Shown here piece after piece: positions 48,608 to 57,055 of a DNA stretch of 64,000 bases; positions within the stretch are counted from its first letter, which is position 1; each line of letters starts with the position of its first letter. Source of the stretch: Melanopsichium pennsylvanicum (lineage: Eukaryota; Basidiomycota; Ustilaginomycetes; Ustilaginales); NCBI GenBank assembly GCA_900208305.1, contig OAPG01000003.1:682001-746000 (forward strand). Direction: 5' to 3'. Under the pieces are notes generated by a model that ran no database searches, had not been told where the DNA came from, and was given only the letters and a program-made list of their open reading frames with translations. The position numbers and the translations under genes are program-made.

Positions 48608-51040
48608 ATGGCGTCATCATTATCAGCTTCCAGCTTCAAGGGGCCGATCAAGTCGGAGCGTAACCGCGCTGCTGCAACTAGCGGATCTATCTCAGCCGGT
48701 CCCGCCTCGTCGACCAGCTCGGCCTTCCACAAGAAACGTGCTCAAGGCAGGCCCAGTTTCGATCCTAACGACAGTGCTTCTGACAGCAATAAGTGGAGGC
48801 GTAGAGGTCAAGAGAGTGCTCTTTCTGCTCAGAGGAGCGGGCGGGAACGCGGTACCCCAGCACACAAGGGGCAGGCGGCGTCGCAACCCTCCATTCAAGA
48901 AGACGCGGAAGAGCAAAGCAGCGAAGAAGGGGACAATACCAACCAGTCGGACGACGACATAGACGTTCGCTCAAAGACAAGTCTCTCCTTAGCTGGCCAC
49001 GAACTTCCAACACTATCAGCACTCGTCGATACCCTCTCGCAGTTCCGCTACCTTCAACGACTGGACCTATCCTCAATCAGCCCATCGGAGGCCTCCCCTT
49101 CTGGGTTGTCCAACCTAACCTGGCTTGCCAAAGCGGTCTTTCGCTCCAAAGCTAGCGATAAGGGCAAGTCTCGGGCGTTCGGAGACAATCTCACATGGCT
49201 TAACCTTGGCTGCAATTCTAAACTGACCTCGGAAGCTTGTATTGGTCTAGAAGCTTTGGAAGAGCTATGCGTTCTTAATCTTTCACACTGTGCGCTCACG
49301 ACAGTGCCACCCTCGATCAATCCGCTCAGAAATTTAAAGGCTTTGATGCTGAACAACAATTCGATCATTGGCCTGCCAAAAACTTTCCCGCATCTTCCGG
49401 AGCTCAACTCGTTGATTCTGTCACATAACGAAATCGAGTCTTTGCCAGCTTCATTCCCCGCCTCTCTCCCAGCACTTAAGAAACTGTCTTTGGGCCACAA
49501 TAAACTTTCAGGTCCCGATTCTCTCCCTGATTTTTCACTCTGCCTATCGCTCCGCGAAGTCAGACTCAACGACAATCCCGATCTGGGGGTTTTGCCAGCA
49601 CATGTAAAGAAATGGGGCAAGGGTGCCGATGGAAAGACCGCGCCAGGATTAGAGTTGTTGGAAGTCAAAGGTTGTGGTTTGAACACTTGGGAGAGCTTGT
49701 CGTCGCTGGTTGAAAAGGAGGACGAGAAGGAAATTCAGCCGAGATTGAGACGTAAAGGTCTGACACAATTGCTGTTGAAAGGGAACAGGGTTGCGGAGCT
49801 CGAGGACTACAGGAAAAGGATCCTCAGCGTCCATCCCACGTTGAGAGTGCTCGACAACGAAAGGTTGCAACCACGAGTCAAATCGGCTGAGAAAGAGGTG
49901 CAAGAGGCGGAGGATGACAAACCAGGCAAGAAGGCAAAGGGCAGGAAACAGCAGGAACGACCTCAAAGAGATAGATGGGATGTTGAAGCCAACGGCAGCG
50001 ATGTGAACAAGGACGAAGACGATGACGAGGCAGCACAAATGGCTGCAGAGATGCGTGCTTTGCGACGCGGTGGTGGCAAACCCGCCCCCTCGCAACGTCG
50101 TCAAAAAGCTGAATCTGAGGAGAATTCCGACAAAGAAGACAATGACGACGACGATGACGACGAAGCAGCAGCAGCGATGGCTGCCGAGATGCGTGCACTT
50201 CGCCGTGGCGCTGCTGATCCACTTAAGAACAGGTCCTCCAGCGACAAAAAAGGAGCAGACAAGACTCAATGCAATGGCAAGAATCAGGACAAATTTGTCG
50301 GCAAGAAAGCAGACAAGAGCACTTCCAAGAACGTCAAAGCTGAGTCGAAACAAGTCAAGAAGTTCAAAGACTATGCGCCTGCAACTACCCAAGGAGATGA
50401 CAATCGTTCGAAACCAAAACACAAACGAGGGACACGCTCAGGAAAGAAGGTCAACAAGGACGATCTATCCTACTCGACTTCTGACCCCAAGGTGTCTTCC
50501 AATAACACAAGCAACGCCGAAAGAGGTAGCGGAAATGCATTTTTCGAAACCGTCGATGAAGCAGCGGAAAAGGCGCGTCTAGCACCCATCTACGAGTTAT
50601 CCAAGAAACGTGCCAAGATCGCCTCTGGTCGAACAGAGGTGGCTGAAGGTGTGTTGGAGGATGCCACATCGACCTTGTCCAAGGCTAGACAGAGGGAGTC
50701 GAAGGGTAGGATGGAGCTCGAAATGGACCATGACCACGACAATGCCGCTCGAACTGAGGTCAAACGAGTAAAAGGTAGTGGGAAGAAAGGCGACAAGGGC
50801 CAAGGTGAAAAAGAAAGGGAGGACAAGGTGGTGGTCAATACATCAGTTGCGGGTATCGTGGACCTGCGCAAACAGGCCAAGGGTAAGGATGGCAAGAAGA
50901 GGAAAGCGGATGATAAGCAATCGGATGCAGGCAAGAAAAAGGCTAAGGCGAGTCTGCCGTTCATGCCAGCAAATGCGAGAGTGGAAGATGGCGTAGGTAC
51001 CGGTGCTGATGCTTGGGGCCATGGCGGGGCTTGGGCTTGA
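48608..51040 (+). CDS. Nuclear/nucleolar-type leucine-rich repeat protein with charged C terminus
   Basis: Single exon, 810 residues from the ATG at 48608. Residues 1-120 are polar and disordered. About seven leucine-rich repeats follow at about 125-430 (LTWLNLGCNSKLTS, LCVLNLSHCALTTVP, LKALMLNNNSIIGLP, LNSLILSHNEIESLP, LKKLSLGHNKLSG, LREVRLNDNPDLG), ending with an LRR-cap-like LRVLDNERLQPR. The remaining 380 residues are Lys/Asp/Glu-rich with basic nuclear signals (GKKAKGRKQ, GKKRKADDKQ). A duplicated module DEAAxMAAEMRALRRG occurs twice, 45 residues apart, behind acidic runs. This layout suggests a ribosome-biogenesis or chromatin role, but I cannot name an orthologue. The C terminus ends ADAWGHGGAWA. 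Confidence 0.8.
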   Translation: MASSLSASSFKGPIKSERNRAAATSGSISAGPASSTSSAFHKKRAQGRPSFDPNDSASDSNKWRRRGQESALSAQRSGRERGTPAHKGQAASQPSIQEDAEEQSSEEGDNTNQSDDDIDVRSKTSLSLAGHELPTLSALVDTLSQFRYLQRLDLSSISPSEASPSGLSNLTWLAKAVFRSKASDKGKSRAFGDNLTWLNLGCNSKLTSEACIGLEALEELCVLNLSHCALTTVPPSINPLRNLKALMLNNNSIIGLPKTFPHLPELNSLILSHNEIESLPASFPASLPALKKLSLGHNKLSGPDSLPDFSLCLSLREVRLNDNPDLGVLPAHVKKWGKGADGKTAPGLELLEVKGCGLNTWESLSSLVEKEDEKEIQPRLRRKGLTQLLLKGNRVAELEDYRKRILSVHPTLRVLDNERLQPRVKSAEKEVQEAEDDKPGKKAKGRKQQERPQRDRWDVEANGSDVNKDEDDDEAAQMAAEMRALRRGGGKPAPSQRRQKAESEENSDKEDNDDDDDDEAAAAMAAEMRALRRGAADPLKNRSSSDKKGADKTQCNGKNQDKFVGKKADKSTSKNVKAESKQVKKFKDYAPATTQGDDNRSKPKHKRGTRSGKKVNKDDLSYSTSDPKVSSNNTSNAERGSGNAFFETVDEAAEKARLAPIYELSKKRAKIASGRTEVAEGVLEDATSTLSKARQRESKGRMELEMDHDHDNAARTEVKRVKGSGKKGDKGQGEKEREDKVVVNTSVAGIVDLRKQAKGKDGKKRKADDKQSDAGKKKAKASLPFMPANARVEDGVGTGADAWGHGGAWA

Positions 51041-51333
51041 TGTGGCTCAATGCTCAAATAGAGATGTACGACACACCGTTGGACATTGCCGGTGCGCCAT
51101 TTGAAAGTTACCTCGTACCCTTCTGATTGTGTCTGAGATTCGATTTCACGGTTAACGATACTTAATTGAAGAACAGGCCGGAATCACAACTCCGACATCG
51201 GTAACTCTCCAACATCCCTTCAGTCGGCTGATCATCCATGTCTGTATGTGTGATGCTCTGTTGAACGATTCATTCTTATCATCGAGATCAAAGAGAAAGG
51301 GAACCTAAAAAACGTGCATAAAAAAGATTTTGG
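51041..51333. other. Convergent spacer between LRR gene and tRNA-Leu
   Basis: About 290 bases of 3' flank. T-rich DNA on the minus strand just below 51334 (AAAAAAG on the plus strand at about 51319) is the expected polymerase III terminator of the tRNA. Confidence 0.4.
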
Positions 51334-51431
51334 TGACAAGAGTGGGATTCGAACCCACGCCCGAAGACAACGGAAGAAATTTTCAGAAAGAAAGCCTGAA
51401 CGTTGCGCCTTAACCACTCGGCCATCTTGCC
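51334..51431 (-). tRNA. tRNA-Leu (CAG) with a 21-base intron
   Basis: Minus-strand cloverleaf: acceptor stem GGCAAGA/TCTTGTC (one G-T pair), D arm GCCGAGTGGTTAAGGC, anticodon stem CAACG/CGTTG with loop TTCAGGC, long variable arm as in class II tRNAs, and T arm GTGGGTTCGAATCCCAC. The anticodon CAG is at 51398-51396. The intron at 51394-51374 sits after position 37 and contains CTGAA, able to pair with the anticodon. The three bases after the discriminator A read CCA in the genome, probably by chance. It decodes CUG as leucine, which argues against a CUG-reassigned yeast lineage. Confidence 0.9.
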
Positions 51432-51854
51432 TGACATGAGACTAAGGACTGAATACGTGAATAAGAAGTGTACAGAGCATCAATTCTACACCCTTCTGAT
51501 TAGTGTTCCTCCACATTTCTGCTTGGCGAAAACATCGTACCAACCTATTTGATGACCAACGATCCAAAAATAGAATAGAGAGGCGCCGAGGCCAAATCAG
51601 GCGGGGGTCTGGTGCTCGTGCAGTCTTAGAGTAGTCAGATTGTGGTACAAGCGGCCTCTCCGCCACCTTTATGGAAACTGGAGATGAGGTGGTTTTGAGT
51701 TCCTGTGCCCCATCAGCATGCGAAGACGTAATACATCACAGCATTGCGCATGTTCGGTAACTGAATGAATCGCTGAATCGCAGTTTCATCTTGCGATTTA
51801 CCCGTATGTCACTATCAACGACGTCTGTCTTCATCACAACCAGCCTCGAAATCT
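51432..51854. promoter_or_regulatory. Divergent region between tRNA-Leu and DUF2237 gene
   Basis: About 420 bases. It contains the promoter of the DUF2237 gene; the tRNA uses internal promoters. No other feature seen. Confidence 0.35.
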
Positions 51855-52645
51855 ATGTTGCCCACACTTAAACCTAAGAAGAGAGTCACAGCAACATCGC
51901 TTTCGATCTTGCTACTCGCATCATCCTACACCTTTGGATCACTCGCTTCCAAGGCATATAGATTGTTTCATTTCAAACCCGACAGAACAGTATCGCGCGC
52001 TGTGAATCAAGACGGCAAAACGACGAACTTTCGCAACGCCAGCTACGTTTCGGGTGGTGGCGCCAGTGGATTAGGATCGGATAACACAGAGAATAATCCT
52101 TTCAACATGGAGCGTCCTGTCAATGTGTTTGGCCGACCTTTGGCGCAATGTGGAACCAATCCCATGACCGGATTCTATCGCGATGGCGTACGTATCGAAA
52201 CACAAGTCACACCGTATCTTGATTTGCTTAGAAGACTTATGCTGACTTGACCACAATTTCCTTTTGACTTACGATCTATGGGGTTTTCTGGGTGGCTTTC
52301 AAATAGTACTGCAACACAGGATCAGCAGACAGCGGAGCGCACACGGTTGCCGCCGTAGTCTCGCAGAAATGGTTGGATTATTCCGCATCCAAGGGCAACG
52401 ACCTTCGGCCCATTCTGTCTGAAGGATGTTCTTGGTGCCTGTGCGTATCGAGATGGAAGCAAAGCTTCGATGCATACAAGCGGGGTGAGCTGCCCAGAGA
52501 AGGCGTGCCAAAAGTCAAGCTGGATGCAACCCATCAGAAAGCATTGGATGTTGTATCCATTGATGATCTAAAAGGATTTGCGCTAGAGAATGTTGGCAGT
52601 GGCAGCGGAGCGCAGGATCCTGCTAGGGGCGGACCCATCCGCTAA
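51855..52645 (+). CDS. DUF2237 family protein with N-terminal membrane anchor, two exons
   Basis: Exons 51855-52187 and 52307-52645, 119-base intron in phase 0; 223 residues. A basic start (MLPTLKPKKRVTA) precedes one hydrophobic helix (SLSILLLASSYTFGSLA), so the protein should be membrane anchored, perhaps in mitochondria. The domain then shows NVFGRPLAQCGTNPMTGFYR and, over the junction, DGYCNTGSADSGAHTVAAVV. LDYSASKGNDL and CSWCLCVSRWKQSFDAY complete the pattern of DUF2237, a small cysteine-containing family common in bacteria where it occurs without an anchor. Conserved cysteines in QCGTNP, YCNTG and WCLC may bind metal. Function unknown; bacterial origin is possible but the intron shows it is long established. 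Confidence 0.88.
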
Positions 52646-52995
52646 GCGCTGATGTCTGAGGTTCCCCGTTCGAGTCGATGCAGCTGGGCCTTCCCAAGTC
52701 TCCAGTCTTCAGTCTCGCTGTTCACGATCCCAAGTCGAAGACCATGTACACATCGCACGAGCTGTATGACCCGCAATCCGATTTCATTTTGCCTTTTTCA
52801 AAGTCGTGATGCGGGCTGTGCTGGAGCTTTCACTTTTCCCAAAGCTGTGTGTCAAGACCTGGTTGCCCATGAGCACGAAATGTTTATGATGCTGGTATTA
52901 CATGTTGAGCAATTGCTATTGTACAACTCGCCAAGGGACGATCTGAGTCAAAGTCATGACATCTTGTGGCGAAGCTTCTATCTGATCCTGCCGGG
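52646..52995. other. Convergent intergenic region
   Basis: 350 bases between the stops of the DUF2237 and CMC2 genes. The plus-strand frame at 52652-52999 shows no family feature. Nothing else seen. Confidence 0.4.
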
Positions 52996-53559
52996 CTAAG
53001 ACTCGTCGTCGATTTTTTTCCAAACTTCCTCGGTCTTTTTGCGGTTCTGTCTCGACTCTTTGACGTGGTTCGCTGTCCTTTCCACACGCTACGAAACCAA
53101 TCGAACAACGTCAAGGGTGAGTGAACAGATTAGTTCAAGTTTTTTCTACAATACGACAGAGCTTTGTAGGAGGGGCACTTACCTCTGCTCGCAGACACAT
53201 GTTGAGTTCGTGCTTGATGCCGTTGCAGCCTCCAGTGATCTTGTGCCAGACACCTTGGGCGTGGCATTCGTTCAGCGCTTGGATGAGGGGTGCGCAGTCT
53301 GTGTGAAAAGCAAAGCAATTGCAAGGGGGGATCGATTGTGAGAAGAGGATTAGTGGATGAGTCAGACAACAAGCAAGCGAGTCTACTGAGAGCACTTACG
53401 TTGCAGCTTGCTCTCCCCTACCAGATGCTGTTCAGACCACAGAGATAAAATAAGCAATGTCAGCGAAAGTTGCCCGCTCTCTGGCATTAGTGCTGCATTT
53501 AAGCCTACGTCGCTGTTGCTTTGAAGCGAAGAGAATCCATGCCGACTTACTGGATGCAT
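52996..53559 (-). CDS. CMC2: Twin Cx9C mitochondrial protein CMC2, four exons with a 9-base first coding exon
   Basis: Minus-strand exons 53559-53551 (ATG CAT CCA), 53427-53400 (28 bases), 53298-53183 and 53088-52996; introns of 123, 101 and 94 bases with GT-AG ends. The product of 81 residues starts MHPHLVGESKLQHCAPLIQA. It has two Cx9C motifs (Cys14-Cys24 and Cys37-Cys47: CAPLIQALNEC and CNGIKHELNMC) with WHKITGG between, then a charged tail with NHVKESRQNRKK. This is the CMC2 pattern; the protein sits in the mitochondrial intermembrane space, is oxidised by Mia40 and helps assemble cytochrome c oxidase. All frames join exactly, which strongly supports the micro-exon model. Confidence 0.9.
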
Positions 53560-54309
53560 GACTGCGACTAGATAGCACCTGGGTCGTAGAAAGGTCAGAT
53601 TTAGCAAAGGGAAGGTATTGGTGAGGACCCTGAAAGAAGATTATGAGGTCAGACAGATATGGTTCGGAAGTCGGCGATTTTCCGGAATTCATAGCTGTTA
53701 GATTTACAATTGAGTATCATTTTTTATTTTTATATTTTGACAAGTATTTGTCTCTGCACGGGCGCGTTAATTATATTAATGCTTAATCTGAAATTTGGGA
53801 TTCAGGGGCTCAGAGGGGCTCGACTTGATCGACAGGAGACACAAAAAAAACGGGTCGCGTTAACTTAATCAACATCTAAGGGGCTGTGACATGAGTAACA
53901 CTAATGGCTGTGTTTGCTTGTGTGGTCCTGGATGCAGTCTCCTCGTCGGTTGGTGGAGGTTCTGCAGGCAGGAACGTATGCACGTCAAGTTTGTACGATC
54001 CAGTCTTCTTCCCTTTTCAAGTTCCCACCATTGTCCATCACCACGACTCATTGCCATCTGATTATCATCGTAACCCATCCCTATCTAAAGCTTCTTGCGA
54101 CCCAGGATCAATCCACTACCGAGCTTCCATTTCCCCTTTAAACCGTACTTGACAGGTTGCTCCGAGCCTCTCAAGTGACTTGGTGACACGAAGCTCAATA
54201 ACTCGACACGCTAGCATAGCACTCGCCTTTCAACAAAACCTATCACAACTCTCCACAACCTAATCCAGGCCACAGATACTCTACAGCACAACTCGGACGC
54301 ACCGCCATC
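53560..54309. promoter_or_regulatory. Divergent intergenic region
   Basis: About 750 bases with an AT-rich patch at about 53700-53785 (T-rich tracts and TTAATTATATTAATGC) and a run of eight A at about 53840. It serves CMC2 on one side and the tetraspan gene on the other. No RNA gene or coding sequence supported. Confidence 0.4.
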
Positions 54310-55434
54310 ATGCCAGACTTCCTGTCGCTCAAAACGGTGTGGGGCAAGCTCGACACAGGCTCATCGGATCAGCAAAACCCTGCAGGACCCTATGGCAATG
54401 GGATTGGCAACACAGCAGTAGGCGGAGGAGGACTGGTGATCAGCGCAGATGATGATCGCGTCGCTAGGGTCAACATGATCCTTCGCGCGTTACAAGTCTT
54501 CTTTGCCCTCGTCACCCTCCTCATTGCCGTGTACATGGCTACCTTTCAAACCAAATGGGTCAAGAGCCCATCCGGTCTCACTGGTCTGCTTCTCTTTCTG
54601 TCCTCCCTAAGCCTAGTAGTCTCGACCATCTTTCTCATCGTACCCATCATCTACGAGCGCTCCGGCTACAGATACATGAAAAGCTTCAGCCGTGCCCTCT
54701 CGGAAGCACGCGTTGGCATGGTTTGCAACGGCGTCGTCGGCTTTCTTCTGCTCATTCTCTCCATGACTCAGACCATCTCAGCGTACACCTCTTCCGGATG
54801 CAAGGACCACACGAAAGACCCACACGCAGGTGGCAAGGACTCGGCCGACTTTGTCAAACAACTCGGCGGATGGTGTCGCACCAAGCGCGCGGAAGCTGCT
54901 TTCTGTTGGTTCCTTTGGGTCACCTGGTTCCTGTCTCTGCTGCTCTTCTTGCGACAATGGAGGCTTGAACGCAAGAACGGACCAAGAATTCCACCTTTCG
55001 TTCATCCTAATCAAGACTCGGCTTTCGAGCCAATCAACGACCTCGATGACGAAGATGCTTTTGACGAAACAACAAAGACAACTAGGTATGGCGATGGCGG
55101 CGATGGAAGATACGGCGTTGCGCCGATACAGAATGCAGGCGGGCAGCCTCACCTGGCGTCATACGACCGAAGAGGCAGCAACCCACTGGCGGATATAGAG
55201 GCCAAGTATGGCATGAGCCCAGCGTACAACCCGGATCCGTTCGCTGATGATGGTCGTGCAGCCACACCAGGCTACACCAGGCCGTCATACGATTACAATG
55301 CGTACGGGTCGGGCGGCATACTGGGTGGATACACGGCGGATCCATACAACGCAATCAACTACCAGCTGAGCTCGGGTCGCGCCAGCGTGGGACCTCCACC
55401 CCAGTTGCCAAGTTTGGGCTATGGCTACCATTGA
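54310..55434 (+). CDS. Tetraspan membrane protein, MARVEL-like layout
   Basis: Single exon, 374 residues from the ATG at 54310. Four hydrophobic helices lie in the first 220 residues: LRALQVFFALVTLLIAVYMA, GLTGLLLFLSSLSLVVSTIF with FLIVPIIYE, VGMVCNGVVGFLLLILSM, and FCWFLWVTWFLSLLLFL. Between helices three and four a loop with two cysteines (SGCKDH, GGWCRTK) would face outside. The C-terminal 150 residues are polar, Tyr/Gly/Pro-rich (for example DPFADDGRAATPGYTRPSYD) and acidic. The four-helix layout resembles fungal MARVEL-domain proteins of the plasma membrane, but no diagnostic motif is certain. Function unknown. Confidence 0.7.
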   Translation: MPDFLSLKTVWGKLDTGSSDQQNPAGPYGNGIGNTAVGGGGLVISADDDRVARVNMILRALQVFFALVTLLIAVYMATFQTKWVKSPSGLTGLLLFLSSLSLVVSTIFLIVPIIYERSGYRYMKSFSRALSEARVGMVCNGVVGFLLLILSMTQTISAYTSSGCKDHTKDPHAGGKDSADFVKQLGGWCRTKRAEAAFCWFLWVTWFLSLLLFLRQWRLERKNGPRIPPFVHPNQDSAFEPINDLDDEDAFDETTKTTRYGDGGDGRYGVAPIQNAGGQPHLASYDRRGSNPLADIEAKYGMSPAYNPDPFADDGRAATPGYTRPSYDYNAYGSGGILGGYTADPYNAINYQLSSGRASVGPPPQLPSLGYGYH

Positions 55435-56106
55435 CAGATTGTAAGGCTGCTTGCAAATCATCTAGGACAGCTGTCAAAGCTTGTCCGTCTGCCTCAACCA
55501 TTCGCCACGAAGCTGGCTCTACACTGTATTCTATCCGTCTGTTGCGTTTTTATTGTTTCTTGTCCTCGTTTGTCTCTTGTACCCCTGTTTTTCCTTCTCG
55601 GAATGCCTCAATGAGACCGCATTAAATGAAAGCGTCTGTCACTCAAGCCTTGCTTGTCTGTGCCACGACGTGCCGCTACCACATTGTATTGCCGTATGAA
55701 AGCGAAAGTCAGCATTGTGGGATTTCGATTGCGTCGAATTTGCCGTGATGCTTTGTGTCGACGTCTGCGTGGATAAAAAAAGGTTTGGCTGAGTCGCCTG
55801 GCATCCAACATGTGTGCGAGATTCATGCATGACGATGGACATGGTGTGTGCAGCACGTCACAAGATAACAAAACCGCGTAAAAGTTGCCTTCAGTGGAGC
55901 ATGAAATACTGTGCGGAACAATAATGTCTTCCGATGTGGCTGAGCTTTGTGTGAAAACAACCAAAACGATAAAATTGGCCAATCCTGGTCGCAGTAGAAT
56001 ATCGTCGTCAACACGAAGCTCTGTGCGGTTACAGTGCTACGTCGAATGTGAAGCTTGAGATACGGTATGATGGAGAACGACTCTCGGCTGAGACAAACTC
56101 AGCGGT
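55435..56106. other. Intergenic region
   Basis: About 670 bases downstream of the tetraspan gene, leading into the ABC-transporter relic. No feature recognised. Confidence 0.35.
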
Positions 56107-57055
56107 TTGAATCGCTTCACTCTCAATTTTGTGTTTACGACGCTCACGATCTTTGGCATTCTCCAAGCGCTTACTCTCGCACTTGGACAGCAGTTTTCTT
56201 TTCTAATGCAGGCATGGGCAATTGTCAATCGTATCGAAAGTTTTCTTAACGACAATGAGGATACAACCGAGCCAGAAGAAGATTCCGCTGCCTCGAAACA
56301 GACTGGTGGTGAAGAGCCAGAGACACGAGGTGACATCGACTTCGAAAACGTCTTTGTCTCGTATGAACCCGAACTCGAGCCTGCGGTCAAGGAGCTCAGC
56401 TTCAATCTTGCTGCAGGCAAGCGACTTGGCATTTTTGGACGCTCTGGTTCTGGCAAGAGCAATACGCTTCTTGCTCTGTGCCGCATGACCGAGATGAATC
56501 GGTCACGATGCGTGTTGATGGGCGGAGTATTACAGAGATGCCCGCTCGCAAACTTCGATCTCAAACTGCCTTTGTTCCGCAACAGCCCCTTATCCTGGCA
56601 GCAACGATTTGAGAGATTCTCAAACCTGAAGGTGTTTTTGTACCGAAGACAAGCTGTGGGCGGCTTTGCAGAAGTTTAACTTGTCAGAATTTGTCAAAAA
56701 GCAGGAGAACAAGCTGGACGAAGTCCTGTTCACTGACGACTCGTTCATCAGTCCTGGTCAGAAGCAGCTCTTGTCGTTGGCACGTGCATTGTTGCGAGAG
56801 CGCAAGATTTTGATCTTGGACGAAACCACTAGTGCGATGGGCCTGAAAACGAATGCAGCGGCTCAAAATGTGCTCTCGAGCCAGTTCTCTGACTGTACTG
56901 TCTTCGCAGGAGCCCACAGGAATGTGAGGATCATCGATTTTGACCAGATCATTTGCATGTCAGCGGGCCGGGCGATCGAGACAGGCAGTGCAGAGGAGTT
57001 GTTGAAGAAGAGGAGCGAGATTTGGGCTCTAGCTGCTGAGCAGAATTGCGTTTAG
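56107..57055 (+). pseudogene. Decayed ABC-C (MRP-type) transporter, C-terminal relic
   Basis: Only the end of the second membrane domain and the second nucleotide-binding domain remain. Frame one (from 56107) has ALGQQFSFLMQAWAIVNRIE, then GDIDFENVFVSYEPELEPAV and a Walker A GRSGSGKSNTLL. Near 56515 the family sequence moves to another frame (ITEMPARKLRSQTAFVPQQP), which meets a stop (TGA near 56610). The end continues in a third frame from about 56666 with ISPGQKQLLSLARALLRERK, a changed signature, and Walker B ILILDETTSAMG, stopping at 57055. There is no start and no first half. It is a truncated, frameshifted relic of a full transporter of about 1,400 residues. Confidence 0.88.

Noticed and set aside
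51232..51417. Minus-strand 61-codon frame
   Set aside because: Overlaps the tRNA-Leu gene and has no protein features.
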